From Paludibacter sp. (GTDB lineage: Bacteria > Bacteroidota > Bacteroidia > Bacteroidales > Paludibacteraceae), in NCBI GenBank assembly GCA_019163375.1, contig JAFLKK010000004.1:1-64000 (forward strand): 64,000 bases of DNA, read 5' to 3'. The translations under genes were made by a program, and so were the position numbers. Positions 51,733 to 60,024 of the stretch are shown piece by piece. The notes beneath the pieces are model-generated. The model was not told where the DNA came from. It did not search any database and worked only from the letters and a program-made list of their open reading frames with translations. Each line of letters begins with the position of its first letter. Position 1 is the first letter of the stretch.

Positions 51733-51755
51733 TAATGTGATGATTTATTGATAAT

Positions 51756-51932
51756 TAAAAATTAGTAACCGGTTTATTTTTGGTTATCTACTTGAGTGTT
51801 TGCACAGCAATGCTCGTGTTCGCAAAGTTGATGACCTCGATTGAATTGATCTGCCCCCAACGTGAGCCATAAAGTTCCGAAAGTAATAGCTGCTACAGCC
51901 AACGCTACTGTAAATCTTGATTTTCTATGCAT
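51756..51932 (-). CDS. 58-aa Cys/His-containing small protein (absent from ORF track)
   Basis: Read by hand: MHRKSRFTVALAVAAITFGTLWLTLGADQFNRGHQLCEHEHCCANTQVDNQNKPVTNF*; N-terminal signal/TM, CEHEHCC motif. Confidence 0.75.
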
Positions 51933-51955
51933 TTTGATTGTTTTTTTTAAGTTGG

Positions 51956-52270
51956 TTACTTGGTTGTTTCTTTACTTTTTGAGCAACATTCGCTTTTTTT
52001 GTGCGATTTGCAACTGCTGTGTTGATACCCCGAATTGCAGCAACCACCCACCATTTGTACCTTGAACTCAGCGTATTCTTCGTCGCTCATTGTTCGTATT
52101 TTGTCGGCCATGTAAAAACGTCCTCTGCTGTGGTGTCTGTGACAGCAACAATGAAATAAGCGCATTGCTGCGAAAAATAATACTATTCCAAGGAGCATTT
52201 TGGGAACAAAGAAGGCTGTTACGCCTACTACGATACCGAAAACTACGGTACATAAAATTGATTTTGTCAT
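51956..52270 (-). CDS. 104-aa Cys/His-rich small membrane protein
   Basis: MTKSILCTVVFGIVVGVTAFFVPKMLLGIVLFFAAMRLFHCCCHRHHSRGRF...MVGGCCNSGYQHSSCKSHKKSECCSK. Confidence 0.8.
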   Translation of the reverse strand: MTKSILCTVVFGIVVGVTAFFVPKMLLGIVLFFAAMRLFHCCCHRHHSRGRFYMADKIRTMSDEEYAEFKVQMVGGCCNSGYQHSSCKSHKKSECCSKSKETTK

Positions 52271-52306
52271 TTTGTAAAATGTTTTTAATTAATGTCTTAT
52301 ACAATT

Positions 52307-52337
52307 GAAGACGTATGTCCTGTTCTTTTACTTTAAA
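52307..52337 (-). promoter_or_regulatory. Candidate ECF sigma promoter of small-protein operon
   Basis: Minus strand TTTAAAGTAAA-N13-CGTCTTC, upstream of the ATG at 52270. Confidence 0.75.
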
Positions 52338-52359
52338 AATGTGGATATACGTTTAAAAA

Positions 52360-52388
52360 AAATGTCCATCGGTTTCGATGGACATTTA
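52360..52388 (-). terminator. Intrinsic terminator of sigma-factor operon
   Basis: AAATGTCCATCGgtttCGATGGACATTT with T-tract in minus orientation. Confidence 0.88.
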
Positions 52389-52400
52389 TAAAAAATAGTT

Positions 52401-52748
52401 TCATGATTTTGATGGTTTGCAAAAGCGATTTTTCCACTGATTCTTGAATTGGAGTTTTTCTTCCTCGTTCATTTCCATAAATCGCTCGTGCCGGTCGGTG
52501 TGGCATTTATGCATGGAATGAAACCCTCTGTGATGTCTGTGAAACTTAAATCCGCCGAACAGAATTCTGCTCAGGATAAATAATCCCATTGCTTGCCAAT
52601 AGGTGAGGGGCGATAGGTTGCTGATAGAGGGAATAATCCAATTCCAAAGTAGCATAACCACAGCACTGATAGCAAATAGCCCTATGATAAGTAACGGCAT
52701 AAAGAAACATTTGCGGTTTCTACATAATTTATTATTTGAAGTATCCAT
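52401..52748 (-). CDS. 115-aa His-rich small membrane protein, candidate sigma-factor partner
   Basis: Two hydrophobic segments, then FKFHRHHRGFHSMHKCHTDRHERFMEMNEEEKLQFKNQWKNRFC; immediately follows the sigma gene. Confidence 0.75.
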   Translation of the reverse strand: MDTSNNKLCRNRKCFFMPLLIIGLFAISAVVMLLWNWIIPSISNLSPLTYWQAMGLFILSRILFGGFKFHRHHRGFHSMHKCHTDRHERFMEMNEEEKLQFKNQWKNRFCKPSKS

Positions 52749-52767
52749 TTTTCTGAGTTTTATAGGT

Positions 52768-53343
52768 TCAACTGTTTAGTTCTTTGTACAAATAGTTTAG
52801 CTTGTTTCGTAAATGCTTTACCGCATATCCTTTTCGGCTAATAATGGTTTTCAGGTTCTCGCCTTTTTGGTCGGCTATTTCCTGCAATGTCATGTCCTCC
52901 ATTTCGTTGAGCAGATAGACCTCTTTTTGATTCGGAGGTAATTCTTCAATGGCCTGTTGGAATTCTTTCCAGAACATCTCTTTGAACAGTCCAAGTTCGG
53001 GGTTATTGCTATCGTCGAGAAGCAGTATTTCTTTGAAATTGAAGTCTCCGTCATCATTTTCGTATACATAATCTTCCAGTGCCAGATTTGTTTTCTTGCG
53101 CGATTTATCGGTAATTTTATTCCGGGCTACCTCATACAGCCATGCGCTTACATTTTCCAGTTCGGCAATATTGTTGAGTTTGCTCAACTGATACCAAACA
53201 TCTTGCACTATATCTTCGGCGTCTTCGGTGGTATTCACACGTCCACGCACGAAACCGAGCAAGTTTTTTCCAAACTGCTGTATTGCTTTCGTGATGGAAA
53301 TTGCTTTTAGCTCACTCATCGAAGGGTTGATTGTCGTCTCCAT
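52768..53343 (-). CDS. ECF RNA polymerase sigma factor
   Basis: TTEDAEDIVQDVWYQLSKLNNIAELENVSAWLYEVARNKITDKSRKK; ELPPNQKEVYLLNEMEDMTLQEIADQKGENLKTIISRKGYAVKHLR; true start possibly ATG 53319 (MSELKAIS). Confidence 0.92.
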   Translation of the reverse strand: METTINPSMSELKAISITKAIQQFGKNLLGFVRGRVNTTEDAEDIVQDVWYQLSKLNNIAELENVSAWLYEVARNKITDKSRKKTNLALEDYVYENDDGDFNFKEILLLDDSNNPELGLFKEMFWKEFQQAIEELPPNQKEVYLLNEMEDMTLQEIADQKGENLKTIISRKGYAVKHLRNKLNYLYKELNS

Positions 53344-53349
53344 AGTGTG

Positions 53350-53380
53350 GAAGACGAATAAGTTGGATATTTACTTTAAA
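53350..53380 (-). promoter_or_regulatory. Candidate autoregulatory ECF promoter
   Basis: Minus strand TTTAAAGTAAA-N13-CGTCTTC, identical elements and spacing to 52307-52337. Confidence 0.75.
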
Positions 53381-53956
53381 TAGTCGTAGAGTTTTATTTT
53401 CTTCATCTCTATGTTTGATAATCATTGCTTTATATGAAAATCTGACACATACTAAATGCTAATAAACAATAAAATTATAGCCAATTATGTTATAATACAT
53501 TAAAATTGCAATGAGATTATTGACTTGTATTTATACATGACTGTAAAAGTAACGAATAATTGTGATATATAGTTTGTGAAATTTGCTACAAACGATAATA
53601 TGTGGGTTAATGGTAATTGACCACCGAATGATTGGTTTTCAAAAATTAGGTGCTTGTTCGGAAAAGTAGGATCAGTGAGCATTGTCGTAAAAAATATTTT
53701 CAATCTAAATCAATTACTACATTTTGGAGGGCGTTAATACTTCCAATAAAATTATTAAGTTTGTAACCCGCTAATAACCGCACAATTAGGATAATGAAAG
53801 TAGATGAGTTCTATTTGATTCGTCAAGAATCAGACTGTAGCTTCACTTTTTTCGGAATAGCCAATGAGAGCAGTTTAAGTAAGTAGCAATAATATCGATT
53901 TAAATAGAGCAATATTTTTCTCATGTTTTAATATAAATCTTTAATTTTTTAACGCT

Positions 53957-54739
53957 ATGAATGATAAGGAAAAAATTTTGGAATACCTTCGAGGAGGTTC
54001 AATGGGCGAGCTTAATTTATGTTGGGCCGATTTGAAAGGTATGTATTTGTCTAAAGCAAATTTATCTGGTGTTGATCTTTCGTTTTCAGATCTTTCGGGT
54101 GCAAATTTATTAGGTGCAAATTTGAAAGATGCAAAATTAATAGGTGCCAATCTTTCGGGTGCGGAGCTTTCAAGAGCTGATTTATCGGGTGCAAATTTTT
54201 CGGGTGCCGACCTTTCTGAAGCAGATATGTATAAAACGAAATTGGTTAGCGCCAATTTGTTGGAGGCGAAAATGCTAAATGTAAATCTTAAGCAGGCTAA
54301 TATGGCCGATGCTAATTTGCTGTATTCTAATCTTACGGGAGCTCTTTTAATTGGTGCAAACCTACCATATGCCGATTTGTCGTATGCAAATTTATCCTCT
54401 GTAAACCTTTCGAGCGCCAATTTAATTTTCGCGCACTTGACCGATGTGAAATTGATGGGTGCCAATCTTTCGGGTGCCGATTTTTCAAAAGCAGATATGA
54501 CGGAAGTCAATCTGTCGAACGCCAATCTTACGGAAACCGATTTCTCGGATGCTAATCTTTCGTTGGCTATTTTGGATAACGCCATCATGACGAAGACAAA
54601 GTTCAGGAATGCAAATATGAAAGGATCTTCCCGAAAAGAAAGTAATATAATTACAATAAAACCGAAAAATGAGCACCGCCATTATTCAATTATGAAACCG
54701 GTAGGTGCCAGATATATTCGTATGAACTTAATAGGTTGA
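53957..54739 (+). CDS. Pentapeptide-repeat protein
   Basis: Long run of A(D/N)LSxANL-type pentapeptides. Confidence 0.95.
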   Translation: MNDKEKILEYLRGGSMGELNLCWADLKGMYLSKANLSGVDLSFSDLSGANLLGANLKDAKLIGANLSGAELSRADLSGANFSGADLSEADMYKTKLVSANLLEAKMLNVNLKQANMADANLLYSNLTGALLIGANLPYADLSYANLSSVNLSSANLIFAHLTDVKLMGANLSGADFSKADMTEVNLSNANLTETDFSDANLSLAILDNAIMTKTKFRNANMKGSSRKESNIITIKPKNEHRHYSIMKPVGARYIRMNLIG

Positions 54740-54766
54740 TATTTTCTTCAGGAATACAAGTGTTTA

Positions 54767-54808
54767 ATAAAGCCGCTGCAAACCAGATTTTTGCAGCGGC
54801 TTTATTTA
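54767..54808 (+). terminator. Intrinsic terminator
   Basis: AATAAAGCCGCTGCAAA ccagatt TTTGCAGCGGCTTTATT. Confidence 0.88.
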
Positions 54809-54989
54809 TTCCACTCATTTTCTTTGCACCTCCGTTGGGAGTTTTGGGCTAATGGTAGCTCGCAATGAAGAAAAACAATATTTATGGCAGGAAACTAAAA
54901 TTGAGTGCTCAAAACTTTTTTTGTTTAAACCCTATTTTTTAATTACTTTTGAATGTCGTATTTTAAGAACAGTAAATATATACAATATC

Positions 54990-56363
54990 ATGAATATCAA
55001 TCAGTTTAATAATATATTCTTTATCGGAGTGGCAGGCTCGGGTATGAGTGCGATAGCGCAATACCTTCGGGGCATTGGTAAAAACGTAAGTGGCAGCGAT
55101 CGCTATTTCTTGCAGGGAACTCCAAATGAAACCCGCGAAAAACTCGAAGCGGAGGGCATTCTGTGCTTCCTACAGGATGGAAGTGGCATTACCGACAAAA
55201 CCGATTTGGTGGTGGCTTCTACCGCCATCGAAGATACTGTTTTCGAAGTACAAAAGGCCAGAGAACTAAATATTCCTATTTTAAGACGTTCGGAGGTGCT
55301 GGCATTGATCTCCGAAAGCAAAAAAACAATAGCCGTGGGAGGTACTTCGGGCAAAAGCACCACTTCGGCAATGATTTTTGATATCATGCAACATGCCGGA
55401 CTGGAACCGAGCATTATCAGCGGTGCCGGACTAACGAGCATTATTCGCGAAGGAAAAATTGGCAATGCAAAAGTGGGTAAAGGCGAATGGTTGGTGATTG
55501 AAGCCGACGAAAGTGATGGCTCTATTGTACAATATCACCCCGAAATAGGTCTGCTGCTGAACATAGAAAAAGATCATCAGGAGATTGATGAGCTGATGGA
55601 AATATTTGGAACGTTTCGAGACAATACCAAAGAGCTATTTATTACTAATCGCTCCAATAAGCTAGCGGCAAAACTGTCGGTAAAGGCGGCAAATGATTTT
55701 GCAACAGCGGCAAGTGAAGGAGCCGGTTATACGGGTGGAGATTTTACTCAGAACGGCCTTCAGATTCAGTTTGCCGTAAATGGTTCGGTTGTAAAGATGA
55801 ATACCGTGGGCAAGCATAATATGGAAAATGCACTTGCTGCCATAGCGGTGGTAAATAGGGTAGGAGTGAGCTACGAAACGGCTGCCAATGCGTTGGCACA
55901 ATACGAAGGAATTTATCGTCGGCACCAGATTATCGGCGAAAAGGATAATGTGTTGGTGATTGACGACTACGCCCACAATCCCGCAAAATGTGCTGCATCG
56001 ATAGCTGCCTGTCAGCCGGTGGCGCCAAAACTCATTGCCTGGTTTCAACCGCACGGTTATAAACCTACCCGATTCTTGCGAGATGATTTTGTACACGATA
56101 TAGCTGCAGTGTTACGACCACAGGACGAGATATGGATGAGCGAAATATTTTACGCCGGAGGTTCGGCGGTGAAAGATATTTCGGCCAACGACCTGATAGA
56201 AGATTTAAAGAAGCTGGGAAAGAATGCGTATTTTGTCGAAGACAGAAACCAACTGGTAGAAGCCGTGAAACCTCATTTCGACGGACAAACCGTATTGCTG
56301 CTCATGGGTGCGCGCGACCCTAGCCTGGAAGTATTTGCAAAAGAAGTTTTTGAGCAATTGTAA
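54990..56363 (+). CDS. Mur ligase family protein (MurC/Mpl-like)
   Basis: NNIFFIGVAGSGMSAIAQYLRGIGKNVSGSDR; AVGGTSGKSTTSAMI; VIEADESDGSIVQYHPEIGLLLNIEKDH; start refined to 54990. Confidence 0.92.
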   Translation: MNINQFNNIFFIGVAGSGMSAIAQYLRGIGKNVSGSDRYFLQGTPNETREKLEAEGILCFLQDGSGITDKTDLVVASTAIEDTVFEVQKARELNIPILRRSEVLALISESKKTIAVGGTSGKSTTSAMIFDIMQHAGLEPSIISGAGLTSIIREGKIGNAKVGKGEWLVIEADESDGSIVQYHPEIGLLLNIEKDHQEIDELMEIFGTFRDNTKELFITNRSNKLAAKLSVKAANDFATAASEGAGYTGGDFTQNGLQIQFAVNGSVVKMNTVGKHNMENALAAIAVVNRVGVSYETAANALAQYEGIYRRHQIIGEKDNVLVIDDYAHNPAKCAASIAACQPVAPKLIAWFQPHGYKPTRFLRDDFVHDIAAVLRPQDEIWMSEIFYAGGSAVKDISANDLIEDLKKLGKNAYFVEDRNQLVEAVKPHFDGQTVLLLMGARDPSLEVFAKEVFEQL

Positions 56364-56471
56364 AGCTTGAACTTCTTACTTTTATTCGATTCACCAACAA
56401 GATGATCTATTAAAAAACTCTTTTGAGAGTCCCTCTTGTTGGTGAATTTTGTACTGGATTTCTCTCTAGCA

Positions 56472-56885
56472 TCAATAAAAATCATACCCATTACTACTAC
56501 TTCTTGTTCTTGTGGTCTTCGATTTCTTATGTTTATTCATATTCAGGAATTTGAAGCTGTCGAGATAAATTACACCGCCTATTAAAGTACATATTCCTCC
56601 AATTATTGGAATCGGATTTACTTTTTCCGTCTCTCTGGTCATAAATGCTCCGGCCACCGATAGCAATGCCCCACCATAAATGAAAAGTTGGCTATTTCTG
56701 TTTGCTCTGTAGAAATCGGTTAGGTGATTTTTGATAGTTGTTGTTTCGTTACAGCAGCTACTATCCATTTTCTGCACAACTATACTTTTAGCATCTGCAT
56801 CAGCGCCAACCTGGGTGTTTAATGCTTGCTGACCTTTGGCAGTTATCGAAATAAGAACAAAAAGAAGGAATAAAACTTTTTTCAT
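56472..56885 (-). CDS. Hypothetical exported protein with TM segments
   Basis: 137 aa; signal peptide MKKVLFLLFVLISITAKGQ, two hydrophobic stretches. Confidence 0.55.
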   Translation of the reverse strand: MKKVLFLLFVLISITAKGQQALNTQVGADADAKSIVVQKMDSSCCNETTTIKNHLTDFYRANRNSQLFIYGGALLSVAGAFMTRETEKVNPIPIIGGICTLIGGVIYLDSFKFLNMNKHKKSKTTRTRSSSNGYDFY

Positions 56886-57590
56886 AAATAAAACTATTTC
56901 TGTGGGTTTATAATGTTACAAAGATACAACATACAGTTAATTATTTCTTGACATTCTATTGAAAAAAATAAAGAAAGTGATAACATAATTAATTTTTTTT
57001 GACAGCTGAAAAGGGGGCTGTACGAAGGTCCTTTTTTGTTGTAACGAAGACCTTTATTTGCATTTATTGATGTGGTATATTAATGAATTCTCCTATTTGG
57101 GAATCAAATCTACAGAAACTCGCCCCGACATCATCCCCAAAAAGCATAAATGGAAAACGCTTCATACGCTAACCCATGATAGATTTTAAATGAATGTTGT
57201 TAATGTAAAATAATGTGGTTATTTTTGGGTGGAAATTAATAAATGAAAGGTTGTGCAACAGCTACGGGATGCTATGCCAAACATCGAGAGGAGGATTATT
57301 TACGCTACGGCTAACTGAGTTTTAAGCATGTACCATTTTTTCAATTGAAATAAGGATAGTTGCAATGTCTTAAAATTTGATGGAAGTTTGAAATAACAAC
57401 CGCTCCACAGTTATATGAACACTAATAAGAAAAAGGAGAAGTAATGAACAGAGGTTTATTGACTCAAAATTCATTTTTTGAACATATACCAATAAGGATA
57501 TTGAATGCACTTATTCTGGAGAGAATAAATTTTGGCTTGTTTTTTGTAGATATATTTAAAAATAAGCTATAAATTATTAAAGATTTAATT

Positions 57591-58370
57591 ATGAAAAAAC
57601 TAACATCCTTGATTTTATTTGTTGGAGTTTTGCTTACATCATGTAAAAAAGATGAACCTATTTTGGGCACTGTGACACTTGCTCCATCTACAGCAACTCT
57701 TACATATTCTGAAACGACTAACTTAGTGCCATCATTTAGCCCTGTCGGAATTGCAAAAGATAAAACGTATACTTGGAAAACAAGTAACGACACCACTGCA
57801 AGTGTTACAACAGTGCTCGGTGGAAACGGACTTGTAACTGCTAAACGTATCGGCACAGCCACTATTTCCTATGTTGCAACCGATGGTTCGATTACAGCAA
57901 CAACAGCTATTACTGTAAATCCGCGTTCTAATATATTAGGTAATATCTACTATGTAAAAGGAGCCAGTAAAACAATTGTTACGGCTCAAGAAACCGGAAT
58001 ATTAAACACAACAGAATCAACTACTTTATTTCAAGTCTACGACCGAATTACCACAAGCGTAGTAAAGGTAATTCGAGTGATTTATCAATTTGATGCAAGT
58101 AATAAATTAGTTGCGACCTATGCAGTAGTAAATGATGACACTGCAGGTGCAAACAGAACCTCGGTACAGCAGTATATTGAAGAACGTTTTGAAAAAACAG
58201 CTACTATTCAACATCAGATTAATTTTTATAAAGCCGATGTGGGTCCACTAAAAATGTATGACGCGAATACAATGATCGGTATTTTTATTGATAATAATGC
58301 AAATACAGGACTTCCTACCGGTCTTACTTATTCTTTAGGTGTGAAAATTGCCAATAAAGATTCAATGTAA
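57591..58370 (+). CDS. Bacterial Ig-like (BIG2-type) domain lipoprotein
   Basis: Lipobox GVLLTSC; TYTWKTSNDTTASVTTVLGGNGLVTAKRIGTATISYVATDGSITATTAITV. Confidence 0.78.
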   Translation: MKKLTSLILFVGVLLTSCKKDEPILGTVTLAPSTATLTYSETTNLVPSFSPVGIAKDKTYTWKTSNDTTASVTTVLGGNGLVTAKRIGTATISYVATDGSITATTAITVNPRSNILGNIYYVKGASKTIVTAQETGILNTTESTTLFQVYDRITTSVVKVIRVIYQFDASNKLVATYAVVNDDTAGANRTSVQQYIEERFEKTATIQHQINFYKADVGPLKMYDANTMIGIFIDNNANTGLPTGLTYSLGVKIANKDSM

Positions 58371-58398
58371 AAGATACTGAGCGATATATTCAAACAAT

Positions 58399-58437
58399 AA
58401 AGCGAGCTTCATCTCACCGATGAAACTCGCTTTATTT
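58399..58437 (+). terminator. Intrinsic terminator
   Basis: AAAGCGAGCTTCAT ctcaccg ATGAAACTCGCTTTA. Confidence 0.8.
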
Positions 58438-58661
58438 GTTACTTACTTTTTCTGATCAACGTAGCGTAGTTCGGCAAAGCGTTTTTCCCTCGCTATCGCA
58501 GCTTAATTTCGAAAAAACATTCATTGCTCCGAAGATTGTAGGACTACGTCCCTTGCTATCATTTTTCCGTTCAATCTGTGTGTTCTGTGTGCGAATCCTT
58601 ATATAAATAACATTGGTTTACAAGTGCCAAAAAAGCGAGCTTCATCGGTGAGATGAAACTC

Positions 58662-58780
58662 CCCACGCTCGCGCCGATTTGTAATCGGTGTGTTGCTCGT
58701 TAGAGCAAAAAAATAAGAATAGATTGTTTTTTCAAAACAAGACACAAAACACCTTAGCTTGTTCTACCACAAATACATTC
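58662..58780. repeat. Multi-hairpin repeat family R1, copy A
   Basis: cccacgctcgcgCCGATttgtaATCGGtgtgttGCTCgttaGAGC...TTGTTTTttcAAAACAAgacacaaaacaccttagcttgttc. Confidence 0.85.
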
Positions 58781-58791
58781 GCTGCTATCCT

Positions 58792-58830
58792 GTCTGAATC
58801 AGAATTCACAGAATTTTAGAATTTTCAGAA
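58792..58830. repeat. Left 39-bp inverted repeat flanking GxxExxY copy 1
   Basis: gtctgaatcagaattcacagaattttagaattttcagaa; 37/39 to the reverse complement of 59228-59266. Confidence 0.85.
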
Positions 58831-59207
58831 TTAAGACAGGGATTAAAGATTAATTTATACTGTAAGCTTTTAGCACCAAAGTTTATCAACAATCCTTTTT
58901 CAAATCTATACGCCACAACATAATTTTTTGCTTGCGCTAAATGAACATCTTCCAGATTCGTCAATGCTTTTAGTTCTACAATCACTTTATTTTCAACTAC
59001 AAAATCGGCTCTGCGTGTGCCAACCTGTATGCCTTCGTAATAAATGGGTTGTTCTACTTCTCTTCCAAAATCCAATCCGGCACGCTGCAATTCAATAGCC
59101 AAACAACGCTGATAAATTACTTCCTGAAAACCATTGCCTAGTGTGTTATGCACTTTCATAGCACACCCTATTATGTCAAATGTCAACTTGTCTTTTTCCA
59201 TAGACAA
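58806..59207 (-). CDS. GxxExxY protein (PD-(D/E)XK-like), copy 1
   Basis: GNGFQEVIYQ (GxxExxY) and RADFVVENKVIVELKAL (D...ExK). Confidence 0.92.
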   Translation of the reverse strand: MSMEKDKLTFDIIGCAMKVHNTLGNGFQEVIYQRCLAIELQRAGLDFGREVEQPIYYEGIQVGTRRADFVVENKVIVELKALTNLEDVHLAQAKNYVVAYRFEKGLLINFGAKSLQYKLIFNPCLNSENSKIL

Positions 59208-59227
59208 AAGATTTATATTTTTTCTTA

Positions 59228-59266
59228 TTCTGTAAATTCTAAAATTCTGTAAATTCTGATTCAGAC
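59228..59266. repeat. Right 39-bp inverted repeat flanking GxxExxY copy 1
   Basis: ttctgtaaattctaaaattctgtaaattctgattcagac. Confidence 0.85.
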
Positions 59267-59273
59267 AAATATG

Positions 59274-59390
59274 CCCACGCTCGCGCCGATTTGTAATCGG
59301 TGTGTTGCTCGTTAGAGCAAAAAAGAAGAATAGATTGTTTTTTCAAAACAAGACACAAAACACCTTAGCTTGTTCAACCACAAATACATT
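59274..59390. repeat. Repeat family R1, copy B
   Basis: Near-identical to copy A. Confidence 0.85.
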
Positions 59391-59402
59391 CGCTGCTATC
59401 CT

Positions 59403-59441
59403 GTCTGAATCAGAATTCACAGAATTTTAGAATTTTCAGAA
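59403..59441. repeat. Left 39-bp inverted repeat flanking GxxExxY copy 2
   Basis: gtctgaatcagaattcacagaattttagaattttcagaa. Confidence 0.85.
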
Positions 59442-59818
59442 TTAAGACAGGGATTAAAGATTAATTTATACTGTAAGCTTTTAGCACCAAAGTTTATCAA
59501 CAATCCTTTTTCAAATCTATACGCCACAACATAATTTTTTGCTTGCGCTAAATGAACATCTTCCAGATTCGTCAATGCTTTTAGTTCTACAATCACTTTA
59601 TTTTCAACTACAAAATCGGCTCTGCGTGTGCCAACCTGTATGCCTTCGTAATAAATGGGTTGTTCTACTTCTCTTCCAAAATCCAATCCGGCACGCTGCA
59701 ATTCAATAGCCAAACAACGCTGATAAATTACTTCCTGAAAACCATTGCCTAGTGTGTTATGCACTTTCATAGCACACCCTATTATGTCAAATGTCAACTT
59801 GTCTTTTTCCATAGACAA
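59417..59818 (-). CDS. GxxExxY protein, copy 2 (identical protein to copy 1)
   Basis: 133-aa translation identical to 58806-59207. Confidence 0.92.
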   Translation of the reverse strand: MSMEKDKLTFDIIGCAMKVHNTLGNGFQEVIYQRCLAIELQRAGLDFGREVEQPIYYEGIQVGTRRADFVVENKVIVELKALTNLEDVHLAQAKNYVVAYRFEKGLLINFGAKSLQYKLIFNPCLNSENSKIL

Positions 59819-59837
59819 TAGATTTATATTTTTCTTA

Positions 59838-59876
59838 TTCTGTAAATTCTAAAATTCTGAGAATTCTGATTCAGAC
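59838..59876. repeat. Right 39-bp inverted repeat flanking GxxExxY copy 2
   Basis: ttctgtaaattctaaaattctgagaattctgattcagac; 37/39 to its left partner. Confidence 0.85.
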
Positions 59877-60024
59877 AAATGTGCCCCTCTGTCTTTATCT
59901 GATTCATCTGCTGAATCCAAGTTCAGACAATTTCCCCTTTGTCTTGTCACGGTTCACAGAACCGCGCCAGCGGGGGAGGACGGTTTCAACCAATTTTTCT
60001 GTGCAAATACTTGCTGACATAAAC

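Noticed and set aside
53794-53886. Possible 30-aa ORF MKVDEFYLIRQESDCSFTFFGIANESSLSK upstream of the pentapeptide-repeat gene
   Set aside because: Plausible but too short to support without conservation or translation data.
53941-54588. 215-aa minus-strand ORF opposite the pentapeptide-repeat gene
   Set aside because: Its repetitive SAxERxAP composition is the antisense shadow of the periodic pentapeptide-coding strand; the plus-strand ORF is clearly the gene.
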